A stretch of 64,000 bases of DNA from Acidobacteria subdivision 2 bacterium RH1 MAG20 (GTDB lineage Bacteria; Acidobacteriota; Terriglobia; Terriglobales; Acidobacteriaceae): NCBI GenBank assembly GCA_002197545.1, contig NFUO01000373.1, forward strand, positions 1 to 64,000, read 5' to 3'. Of this stretch, positions 44,290 to 51,682 are shown one piece after another. The notes under the pieces are model-generated. The model was not told the origin of the DNA. It ran no database searches and saw only the letters and a program-made list of their open reading frames with translations. Every line of letters begins with the position of its first letter. The stretch's first letter is position 1. Made by a program: the position numbers and the translations under genes.

Positions 44290-46011
44290 ATGACTACTCC
44301 AGTCGCAACTGTCGTCAAAGAGACCAAAGCCCAGAAGGCCGAGCGTCTCAAACTCGCCAAAAATCCGTGGGAGGCCTTTGATGAAATTCGCCAGTTCGCC
44401 CGGGATGGCCGTGACTCGGTTCCCGAGGAATGGGCCCTTTACTTCCGCTGGTGGGGTGTCTATTCCCAGGGTGATGGGCTAGGGCTTGCCGGCGGCAAGA
44501 ATGGTGAGGGCAAAGCTACAGAGTTCTTCATGCTGCGCATCGGGCTGCCCAATGGCTTGCTCACCAGTCACCAGCTCCGTGTCATCGGCGGCATCACTAA
44601 GAAGTATGCCCGCAACCTGGCCGACATCACCACCCGCCAGAACATCCAGCTTCACTGGCTCACCATCGCCGACCTCGTCGATGTCGTCGATACCCTCACC
44701 GAGATTGCCCTGTCGCCAAAGGGAGCCTGCGGCGATGTGGTCCGCAACGTCACCGGCTGCCCCCTTGCCGGCATCAACCACGACGAGCTGATCGACGCCT
44801 CACCACTCGCCGTCGAAGTAGCCAGAACGCTCAACGCCAACAATGCCTTCTACAACCTGCCCCGCAAGTTCAAGATCTCTATCTCCGGCTGCCCCCTCTG
44901 GTGCAACTACCCGGAGATCAACGACGTTGCCCTTACCGCCATCAAGCACACCGTCGATGGCAAGGAAGAGGTCGGCTACACTCTGCGCGTCGGCGGAGGC
45001 CTCTCGACCGAGCCCCACATCGCCGTGCGCATCCCCGCCTTCGTCCGTCAGGACCAGGCCCTCGCCGTCGTTGTCGGCGCAGCCGAGATCTTCCGTGACG
45101 CCGACGTTCTCCGTGAAAACCGCACGCGTGCCCGCTCCAAGTATCTCTTCATGCGCTTCGACTGGACCCCGGAATCTTATCTCGAAGTCCTCGAAGCCAA
45201 GCTCGGCTATAAGCTGATCCCTTCTCCCGCCGAAGATGAGAACATTGCCGACGACATCTACCGCGATCACATCGGCATCACACCGCAGAGCCAGCCCGGT
45301 CTCTCCTCGGTCGGTGCCAGCGTTCTTCGCGGCCGCGTCTCCGGCGACCAGCTTCAAAAGCTAGCCGATCTCGCCGACCAGTACGGCAATGGCCAGCTCC
45401 GCACCACCATCATGCAGAACATCATCATCGTCAACGTACCCAATGAGAAGACCGCTGCCCTGGTCATCGAGCTCAACACGCTCGGCTTCCAGGTCGATGT
45501 CTCGGCCTTCTGGCGCGGCGCCATCGCCTGCACCGGCACCGAGTTCTGCAAGCTCGCCATCACTGAGACCAAGGGCTTCGCGAAGTGGCTGGTCAGCGAG
45601 ATGGAGGACCGGCTCCCCGGCTTCGATCAGCAGATCAAGCTTCACGTCACCGGCTGCACCAACAGTTGCGGCCAGCACTGGATCGCCGACATCGGCCTCG
45701 AAGGCAAAAAGATTAAGCAGGATGGCAAGTTCGTAGATGCCTTTCACTTCTGCGTAGGCGGAGCTGTAGGCAAATACGCACGCACCTCTCGTCCTCTCGG
45801 GTACCGCGCTGCTGCCGAAGACGTGCCCGACGCCATCGAGCGACTGCTGCTCGCTTACCTCGCCGGCCGTCAGCCCGAAGAAGACCTCCGCGCCTACTTC
45901 GCCCGCAACGACGACGAGACACTCCGCGCGCTGCTCAACGGTGCCATCATCGATCCCGAAGAGCGCGATGCGCCTCCCGTGGGCGCCGGACGCCTGGCTC
46001 CGGGCGAGTAG
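44290..46011 (+). CDS. Siroheme [4Fe-4S] reductase, nitrite/sulfite type (probably sulfite)
   Basis: A 573-residue ferredoxin-dependent six-electron reductase with two ferredoxin-like/siroheme half-domains. Cluster cysteines are in ACTGTEFCKLAI and VTGCTNSCGQHW. Family naming is usually NirA, but Tyr58 (WWGVYSQ) and Cys157 (VTGCPLAG) occupy the positions of the Tyr-Cys pair I recall from M. tuberculosis NirA, which works as a sulfite reductase. With the cysteine-rich leader and siroheme genes behind it, sulfite reduction in cysteine synthesis is the best call; nitrite reduction remains possible. The start has AGAGGAAA about 12 bases upstream. Confidence 0.88.
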   Translation: MTTPVATVVKETKAQKAERLKLAKNPWEAFDEIRQFARDGRDSVPEEWALYFRWWGVYSQGDGLGLAGGKNGEGKATEFFMLRIGLPNGLLTSHQLRVIGGITKKYARNLADITTRQNIQLHWLTIADLVDVVDTLTEIALSPKGACGDVVRNVTGCPLAGINHDELIDASPLAVEVARTLNANNAFYNLPRKFKISISGCPLWCNYPEINDVALTAIKHTVDGKEEVGYTLRVGGGLSTEPHIAVRIPAFVRQDQALAVVVGAAEIFRDADVLRENRTRARSKYLFMRFDWTPESYLEVLEAKLGYKLIPSPAEDENIADDIYRDHIGITPQSQPGLSSVGASVLRGRVSGDQLQKLADLADQYGNGQLRTTIMQNIIIVNVPNEKTAALVIELNTLGFQVDVSAFWRGAIACTGTEFCKLAITETKGFAKWLVSEMEDRLPGFDQQIKLHVTGCTNSCGQHWIADIGLEGKKIKQDGKFVDAFHFCVGGAVGKYARTSRPLGYRAAAEDVPDAIERLLLAYLAGRQPEEDLRAYFARNDDETLRALLNGAIIDPEERDAPPVGAGRLAPGE

Positions 46012-46087
46012 CATTGCTCATAGCGATGACATAGAAGCATTAGACTCAAAGCCCTCTACGTCTCCGCTATCATCAGAGGAAGATCCT

Positions 46088-46726
46088 ATGTCACTCTTCC
46101 CTATCTTCCTTAAACTCGCGGGCCGCCCCTGCATCGTCATCGGAGCGGGGCATCTGGCAGAATCCAAGATCGACTCCCTGCAAGCCGCAAACGCCTGGAT
46201 CACGGTCATAGCTCCCGAGGCCAACGAGCGCATCCGAAACCTCGCTGCCGCAGGTGAGATTCAATTCCATGAACGCTCCTATGCCGAAGGTGATCTGACA
46301 GGAAACTTCCTCGTCGTGGCTGCAACGAATGTTCCTGCTGTCAATCGCGCTGTTTTTCGTGAAGCAACCGAAAAAGGCATTCTCTGTAACGCCGTCGACG
46401 ATCCACCCTTCTGCGACTTCTACTTTCCTTCCGTCGTTCGGCGTGGCGACCTTCAAATCGCCATCTCAACCGCAGGCGCCAGCCCTGCCTTGGCCCAAAA
46501 GATACGCAAGGACATCAACGCTCAGCTCCCCCTGGATGCAGGCGAATGGCTCGCCAACCTTGGCAACCTGCGCCGCGAGGTCGTAGCTGCCGAACCGCTC
46601 AACGAAGAACGCAAGTGGCTGCTCCACCAGCTCGCGCGGCGCGAGGTATGCGGCTACGATCAGTGCCCTTCACGCTTGCTGGCCCGCGAACATGCCAAAA
46701 CCAATCCACCCGGGGGTAAAGCGTGA
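46088..46726 (+). CDS. Precorrin-2 dehydrogenase / sirohydrochlorin ferrochelatase
   Basis: The last two steps of siroheme synthesis, equivalent to the N-terminal half of CysG or yeast Met8. 212 residues from ATG 46088 (MSLFPIFLKLAGRPCIVIGAG), with AGAGGAAGA just upstream. The dinucleotide loop VIGAGHLAESKI, the catalytic-aspartate region AVDDPPFCDFYFPSVVRRGDL and STAGASPALA are diagnostic. It follows the reductase by 76 bases and overlaps the methyltransferase gene (GTGA), so cofactor and enzyme are made together. Confidence 0.9.
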   Translation: MSLFPIFLKLAGRPCIVIGAGHLAESKIDSLQAANAWITVIAPEANERIRNLAAAGEIQFHERSYAEGDLTGNFLVVAATNVPAVNRAVFREATEKGILCNAVDDPPFCDFYFPSVVRRGDLQIAISTAGASPALAQKIRKDINAQLPLDAGEWLANLGNLRREVVAAEPLNEERKWLLHQLARREVCGYDQCPSRLLAREHAKTNPPGGKA

Positions 46727-47523
46727 GCGCCCACGGCGAAACACATCTATCGCCTGCTTCAACACTCGGTGTCTCTCCGCAGAGAACAGGCTCTTCTGGA
46801 GCCGAACGTGGCCATGTCTATCTCGCGGGAGCCGGCCCAGGAGATCCAGACTATCTCACGCTGCGTACTGTCCGGCTCCTCCAAACGGCGGACCTTATTC
46901 TCCCCGACGACCTTGTCTCCGAAGAGATTCTTACCTTCGCGCACGAGGGAGCGGAGATCATCCCTGTAGGAAAACGCTGCGGCCAACCCCGCATCACGCA
47001 GGCAGAGATTCACGTCCTCATGATTGGGGCGGCGCTGGCAGACAGATCGGTTCTCCGCCTCAAATCAGGTGATCCGCTCATCTTCGGCCGTGCCGGTGAA
47101 GAGATTCAGGCGCTACGCGCGGCAGGCATTCCCTTCGAGATTGTTCCTGGCATTACGACCGCGTTTGCCGTGGCCGCTGCCCTGCAAACCCCATTGACTG
47201 ATCGTAGCGCGGCGTCAAAACTGATTCTGGCTACCGCTCATCATGCTGCCGGGAAAGTGCAGCTCACCCCAAAGTGGGCTGGAGCATTTCCCCCGGACGC
47301 TACGCTCGTCATCTACATGCCGGGCCGAAATTTTCGAGATCTTGCCGATGATCTCATCGGCTCGGGTATTCCGGCCGCCACCCCCTGTGTTGCCGTCTCT
47401 AAGGCATCAACCGATGCAGAGCAGGTTCATACGGCGACGCTGGGGTCGATTGAGGATGCTGATGTGGGGCCAGCCCCGGTCATCCTCCTGATCGGGCAGG
47501 CCATCCAGGTTGGCGTTGGCTGA
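46723..47523 (+). CDS. cobA: Uroporphyrinogen-III C-methyltransferase
   Basis: Adds two methyl groups to uroporphyrinogen III to give precorrin-2, entering siroheme synthesis. Begins at a GTG overlapping the upstream stop. An N-terminal extension of about 30 residues precedes VYLAGAGPGDPDYLTLR. The SAM site is LKSGDPLIFGRAGEE and the conserved VVPGITTA-like loop is here IVPGITTAFAVAAAL. At 266 residues it is a stand-alone SUMT rather than full CysG. Together with 46088 it replaces a fused CysG. Its stop is one base from the convergent PEP-CTERM gene's stop. Confidence 0.93.
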   Translation: MSAHGETHLSPASTLGVSPQRTGSSGAERGHVYLAGAGPGDPDYLTLRTVRLLQTADLILPDDLVSEEILTFAHEGAEIIPVGKRCGQPRITQAEIHVLMIGAALADRSVLRLKSGDPLIFGRAGEEIQALRAAGIPFEIVPGITTAFAVAAALQTPLTDRSAASKLILATAHHAAGKVQLTPKWAGAFPPDATLVIYMPGRNFRDLADDLIGSGIPAATPCVAVSKASTDAEQVHTATLGSIEDADVGPAPVILLIGQAIQVGVG

Positions 47524-47524
47524 A

Positions 47525-48169
47525 CTAGGCCCGTGCAGCTTTGAGCTTGCGTCTTATTACGCCTGCCCCACCGATTAGCCCAGTCAGCAACAACACCAGG
47601 CTTTCGGGCTCGGGAACGGGGGTTACTGGCGGAGGAGGCGGACCGGGAGGAAGGCCGCCGCCTGGCATGCCGGGAAATCCGCCGATGGGCGGCGTGGAGA
47701 TGGGGGGGTTCTGCGTAGGATAGCTTGGGTCCTCTCCCGTCACGGGAAACTGAGGGGGCGTGACTGAAGCAATTTGTTCATCGCCGGACACTGGAAGTGG
47801 GAGTATGCCGTCAAAGTCAGCCGGGGTTTCCTCGCTGATCAGAGGTTGGTCAAGTTCTCTCTCCGGCAAAACTCCGCAAGCTATATTGAAGCGGCGCAGC
47901 GCTTCCGCACGGGTCATTCTCGGTCTTCGTGGATAGTGATGATACGGTCTCGCTACCGGTTTTGGTTTGACGTATCCGGCCAACTTCATTTGGGCGTAGC
48001 GGCGTGCTCTTAGCTTTGCTGCATGCAGCCGCTTCATCGCCTGCGAATGGGCGAGTTGATCTCTATAGGTAAGGAACCACCGCTGACAATCCGTCGATGC
48101 GTGCACACCCGTCGCTGATCCGGTGACCAGAAGCACAATCATCAGTAATAATAGGAATGCTCGACGCAT
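47525..48169 (-). CDS. PEP-CTERM sorting-signal protein
   Basis: A 214-residue exported protein: signal peptide (FLLLLMIVLLVTGSATGVHA), a basic helical segment, a Pro/Gly-rich linker and the sorting signal PVPEPESLVLLLTGLIGGAG followed by basic IRRKLKAARA. Such proteins are processed by an exosortase and usually go to the surface with exopolysaccharide. The exosortase is not in the window. A sigma-54 promoter stands about 40 bases upstream. AAGGG lies eight bases before the ATG. The mature part has no recognisable enzyme domain. Confidence 0.85.
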   Translation of the reverse strand: MRRAFLLLLMIVLLVTGSATGVHASTDCQRWFLTYRDQLAHSQAMKRLHAAKLRARRYAQMKLAGYVKPKPVARPYHHYPRRPRMTRAEALRRFNIACGVLPERELDQPLISEETPADFDGILPLPVSGDEQIASVTPPQFPVTGEDPSYPTQNPPISTPPIGGFPGMPGGGLPPGPPPPPVTPVPEPESLVLLLTGLIGGAGVIRRKLKAARA

Positions 48170-48210
48170 TGGTATGGCCCTTGAACGAAATGTCGCTCAC
48201 TGCCATACCT

Positions 48211-48226
48211 TGCAATCCTAGTGCCA
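48211..48226 (-). promoter_or_regulatory. Sigma-54 (-24/-12) promoter of the PEP-CTERM gene
   Basis: Minus strand reads TGGCAC-TAGGA-TTGCA, a full match to the -24/-12 consensus with correct spacing. The predicted start is near 48200, leaving about 31 bases of leader. PEP-CTERM genes in exosortase systems are often under sigma-54 with PrsK/PrsR-type regulators. GGTATGGC/GCCATACC arms at 48171 and 48202 flank this leader. Confidence 0.65.
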
Positions 48227-48430
48227 GAGTGAATAAACACAGGAATTCTCCTCCTTTGCTAGGGAATAGTGATTAAACTTTGCAGTCGAGGACTATCTCT
48301 TACCCTTTATGCCCCATGGACTTCCCTCTTGAAGTGAAATATTTTGCATGTTTGCCATGAAGTGCATAACTAAGGGCAAAACTACGGCGAAGATGGAGTA
48401 CCCGGCTTTGTGGTTGGTTGAGTCTGAGAT

Positions 48431-49207
48431 TTAGCCCAATCTGCTTTGGGCCATCTTTGCTGCTTCGTAGATCTGCTCGAACGACTCCACTGCATAAAGG
48501 ACCGGCTGCATCTCGCTGGTCTGGAACTTCTGGTTCAGCACCAAGTCGAGATCGAAGTCTTTGATCTCGCATCCACCGGCGAGCACGCGAGAACATTCGC
48601 CGTGGGATGAGATCAGGCCGCTTCCGTAGACCTTGATACCGCCGTCCTGCCGGATTAGACCGAACTCGACGGTAAACCAGAAGAGCCGTCCCATCCGTTC
48701 GAGCGCCGCAGGGTCCTGCATCAGGCCAGCGCAGACCTTTCCGTAGTGTTCGAGAAAGTCCGCAAATACCGGATGCGCGTGCATCGGCACGTGGCCGAAG
48801 ACATCGTGAAAAATGTCGGGCTCGGGCGTATATTCCAGCGAATCGCGTCCCCGCAGCCAGGTCGTCGTGGGAAACATGCGCGCCGCGAGCATCTCGAAGA
48901 AAGCGTCCGCGGGAAGAAAGCCGCTCACCGGGGTTGACTGCCAACCGGTTCGAGGTTGCAACAGCGCACTGACTGCCTTTAAATCCGGTAGCCGGTCCTC
49001 GCGCAATCCAATCTGCGCAAAACCATCCAGATACTCCCGACAGGCATGCTCGTGCAGTTGCGGCATTCGTCGGCTGACCAGCTCCGCCCAGACCCTATGC
49101 TGTTCGGGCGTGTAATCCGACCAGATCTGCTCAATCAGATAGGGAGCCGCCACTCCCAACCTGCTCTGTGACAGACTTAAACCTGAAGCAGCGATTCCCA
49201 TAAGCAT
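48431..49207 (-). CDS. phhA: Phenylalanine 4-monooxygenase
   Basis: Converts phenylalanine to tyrosine using tetrahydropterin, Fe(II) and oxygen. Iron ligands are the two histidines of FHDVFGHVPMH and the glutamate of FWFTVEFGLI. The catalytic-domain-only length (about 258 residues) is typical of bacterial enzymes without the ACT regulatory domain. Start could be ATG 49207 or 49201; AGG lies six bases before the latter. An inverted repeat GACTGGC/GCCAGTC sits just upstream (about 49210-49230) and may be an operator. The spacer 48227-48430 beyond its stop holds no gene I can support. Confidence 0.92.
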   Translation of the reverse strand: MLMGIAASGLSLSQSRLGVAAPYLIEQIWSDYTPEQHRVWAELVSRRMPQLHEHACREYLDGFAQIGLREDRLPDLKAVSALLQPRTGWQSTPVSGFLPADAFFEMLAARMFPTTTWLRGRDSLEYTPEPDIFHDVFGHVPMHAHPVFADFLEHYGKVCAGLMQDPAALERMGRLFWFTVEFGLIRQDGGIKVYGSGLISSHGECSRVLAGGCEIKDFDLDLVLNQKFQTSEMQPVLYAVESFEQIYEAAKMAQSRLG

Positions 49208-49330
49208 CCTGACTGGCCGTATTTGCCAGTCAAAGCATACATCTTCTGTTGCCACTGCTGCATTGCCTGCAAACCCCAGGTCTCCTGATACTTCCCGCTA
49301 AAGTTTGCAGCGATCCTGGTCGTCAACGAC

Positions 49331-50125
49331 TTACATCTTGGAGCGAAGAGGCTGGGTTGGTTCAGTCGCTGTTCCCACGCCGCCGATCTCCTGCGTATAT
49401 TTCTTCAACAACTCGTGATGCAGGCAATAGAGCGCAAGTTCGAGGCGATCGGAGACGCCCAGCTTGTCGTACACCTTGCGAAGATAGTTCTTGATGACCT
49501 GCTCGGTGGTGCCAATCTGGTAGGCAATCTCTTTGTTGCGCATTCCGCGCGTAATGCAGCTAATGATTGCCAGCTCTTTCTTCGATAGCTTTGGCTGCAC
49601 CTTGGGATCGGTGAGAGAGCTTGCCTGCGACCGGTAGGCTTCGATGACCCAACTGATGGACTGATTATCAATCCAGGTTTCGCCGTCGGCAATCTTACGG
49701 ACGCACTTGACCAGGAGATCGGGGGAGATAGACCTCGGCACCACTCCGCGCACGCCACGGCGGTAAAGCTCCACCGTATTCGACTCATCCGCCTCCGTCA
49801 CCTGAACGATCAATTTCGCATCCGGCGCCTGCCGCACCAACTCCGGGATCGCATCGATTGTCCCTGAGATCAGTTGGCCTTCGAGAACAACGACATCGGT
49901 GGGGTAGCGTTGAAGAGCAAGGTAAAGATTATTCAGCGTCTCAACCTGAGCGATGACGCGGATGTCATCCTCCAAGGCAAAGATCTTGCGAATTCCAACC
50001 CGATAGATCGCCTGCGAATCGGCGAGAATGACACGAATTCCAGGGGAAGACGCGTTCTCTTCGTGGACGCTCTCTTCCGGAGCGTCCTCGGTGGTCCGGG
50101 TATTGTCAAAATGAACAACCGTCAT
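49331..50125 (-). CDS. LuxR-type regulator with degenerate receiver domain (A)
   Basis: A 264-residue NarL/FixJ-like protein. The receiver starts at IRVILADSQAIYR, but the phosphoacceptor position reads VVVLEGQL: Glu stands in place of Asp, and the conserved lysine is Arg (VVPRSI). The HTH (LSKKELAIISCITRGMRNKEIA) is intact and ends with the unusual core EQVIKNYLRKVYDKLGVSDR. It could be locked in an active-like state or respond to something other than phosphorylation. Operon with the PilZ gene three bases upstream. Closest relative in the window is the regulator at 50797. Confidence 0.83.
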   Translation of the reverse strand: MTVVHFDNTRTTEDAPEESVHEENASSPGIRVILADSQAIYRVGIRKIFALEDDIRVIAQVETLNNLYLALQRYPTDVVVLEGQLISGTIDAIPELVRQAPDAKLIVQVTEADESNTVELYRRGVRGVVPRSISPDLLVKCVRKIADGETWIDNQSISWVIEAYRSQASSLTDPKVQPKLSKKELAIISCITRGMRNKEIAYQIGTTEQVIKNYLRKVYDKLGVSDRLELALYCLHHELLKKYTQEIGGVGTATEPTQPLRSKM

Positions 50126-50128
50126 AAA

Positions 50129-50455
50129 TCAGGCCTTTAGAAAGTATTCGTCAATCACAGCAGCGGCCTTTTTCTCGCCATCCTGGAGAGAGTGGCGCAC
50201 GACGCGGCCTCTACAGTGAATGGTTACATCTGTTGCAGACCCCATTACAGCTGAGGGCATGGCTATGGTGAACTCGATTTTGCTGTCGATATCCGGCAAG
50301 CGGTCGCTTACAAAGAGCAGGCCGTTTGCGGATATATTTTCTGTCACCGCCTCAATATCGCCTTGGTCCGTGCAGATATGGATAGCCAGTCTCATCGGAA
50401 AACGTACCGCGTTGCGAACTGGATTATCTCCATTCGGCTTTGGCCGTTGGCTCAC
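50129..50455 (-). CDS. PilZ-domain protein
   Basis: A small c-di-GMP-receptor-type protein. The RxxxR motif is in RNAVRFPMR and the second motif is NISANG, with Asn instead of the usual Asp. GTG 50455 is preferred because AAGGAGG ends four bases before it; an in-frame ATG at 50485 would place that site inside the gene. About 108 residues, one domain. It is followed after three bases by degenerate regulator A, suggesting c-di-GMP input to the same circuit. Confidence 0.8.
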   Translation of the reverse strand: MSQRPKPNGDNPVRNAVRFPMRLAIHICTDQGDIEAVTENISANGLLFVSDRLPDIDSKIEFTIAMPSAVMGSATDVTIHCRGRVVRHSLQDGEKKAAAVIDEYFLKA

Positions 50456-50653
50456 ACGTCCTCCTTCACCCAGCCTTGCGGCCATACACTGGTCCGTTGA
50501 CTGGCATACAGGAGTCTATCGTACACACAGATACATGCTCCAGAGATTTTCTTTGAATGTGCAGAGGGGGGTGTCTTTTCTGAGAACCTGTCCAAAAACT
50601 ATGGAATTCAGATGCAAGGGGTTCATCAACCTTTCAAGACAGCGACGGCGTAA

Positions 50654-50719
50654 AACAGGCAACGGCGAAATACAGGGGTCTCTCCACTGCGACGGCAAAA
50701 GCGCCGCCTTCGGTCGAGA
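50654..50719 (+). repeat. CAGGGGTCTCTCC-type dispersed repeat, copy 2
   Basis: CGGCGAAATACAGGGGTCTC leads into a CGACGGCAAAAGCGCCGCC hairpin and CGGTCGAG; it is the reverse complement of 29224-29292 with a few differences. AACAGGCAAC flanks it on both sides (50654 and about 50750), like a short direct repeat. The rest of 50456-50796 has no supported gene. Confidence 0.7.
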
Positions 50720-50796
50720 TGACATAGTTTTGGTGGTGGGGTTGAGTAGAACAGGCAACTGCAAAAGAACTTTCACAGTAATTTTAAGACAAGTTC

Positions 50797-51453
50797 TCAG
50801 GCGGTTTTCATCTCGATCAGATTCCCCGCCTTCGCCGCAGCCTCGGCCAGAACGCGGTGATGGATCGTAAAAAGGGCCAGCTCCAGCCGGTCAGACACGC
50901 CGATCTTGTCGTAGATGCCGCGCAGATAATTCTTGATGACCTGTTCCTTCGTTCCCAGTTGCGTGGCAATCTCCTTGTTCTTGCAGCCCTGAACGATCAA
51001 CGCGACGATTTGCATCTCCTTCGGCGTCAGCCGATCGCGAACCCGCATCCCTACGCTGTCGGCGGCCTGCATGGTGGTGATGTTCGCGCGCTGCACAAAA
51101 CGCTGTCCCCGGGCCACACGGCGGACACAGTCGACCAGCTCAGATCCAGCTACGTTACGGCACACGATGCCGTCGAGCAGGATGGCCACCTCATCGGTAA
51201 GGTGCTCTGTGTTTTCCGTAACCAGAATGACGCGGCTGCCCAGCGCATTGATTCGGGCAAGCAGGACAGGAAAGTCCGGACGCAGACTCGAAGCAGCAAG
51301 AACGATGGCTCCTGTGCTTGCCTCAACTGCCGCAAAAAGTCTCTCCATATTTTCGCATTGGGCGACGATGCGCATATCGTCTTCCAATGCCAGAACGCGT
51401 GCTGCGCCAGCCCGGAATATCGCCTGATTGTCAGCGAGTATGAGTCGATTCAT
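50797..51453 (-). CDS. LuxR-type regulator with degenerate receiver domain (B)
   Basis: A 218-residue paralogue of the regulator at 49331. The receiver begins LILADNQAIFRAG, but the phosphoacceptor position falls in AIVLAASSL, where Ala replaces Asp; the conserved lysine is Arg (IVCRNV). The HTH is intact with the same EQVIKNYLRGIYDKIGVSDR core. Phosphorylation is therefore unlikely to control it. It is divergent from the REC-flavoprotein gene across a nested palindrome, and may regulate that operon. AGGAGA lies 11 bases before the ATG. Confidence 0.83.
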   Translation of the reverse strand: MNRLILADNQAIFRAGAARVLALEDDMRIVAQCENMERLFAAVEASTGAIVLAASSLRPDFPVLLARINALGSRVILVTENTEHLTDEVAILLDGIVCRNVAGSELVDCVRRVARGQRFVQRANITTMQAADSVGMRVRDRLTPKEMQIVALIVQGCKNKEIATQLGTKEQVIKNYLRGIYDKIGVSDRLELALFTIHHRVLAEAAAKAGNLIEMKTA

Positions 51454-51509
51454 GGGTAATTCTGTCTCCTGCCAGGGATCTACCGTTCCGTAATTGCCTC
51501 ATCGGCGGA

Positions 51510-51559
51510 TTGCGGCTGGCATAAGGGAATGTCCATAAATAGGACAATTGCAGCCGCAA
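51510..51559. promoter_or_regulatory. Nested inverted repeat in the divergent regulator/flavoprotein promoter
   Basis: TTGCGGCTG (51510-51518) and CAGCCGCAA (51551-51559) are perfect outer arms; GTCC/GGAC (51531-51534, 51542-51545) lie inside with the same centre. Placement 57 bases before regulator B and 124 before the flavoprotein fits an autoregulatory operator. Confidence 0.45.
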
Positions 51560-51682
51560 ATAGATTCACAGAGAGAGCCTTTCTAATCAATGCGATATGT
51601 TTCTGAACCCTGAAGCCCTCCAACACAATCGAATGATACGTGCGGGTATGTGGAAAACACGCCCGCGAAGTATAACAAGGGT

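Noticed and set aside
48170..48260. AAAGGAGGAG on the minus strand near 48250 followed by a GTG and a 27-codon frame
   Set aside because: The frame runs through the sigma-54 promoter and into the PEP-CTERM start with no protein-like features. I treat the purine run as chance.
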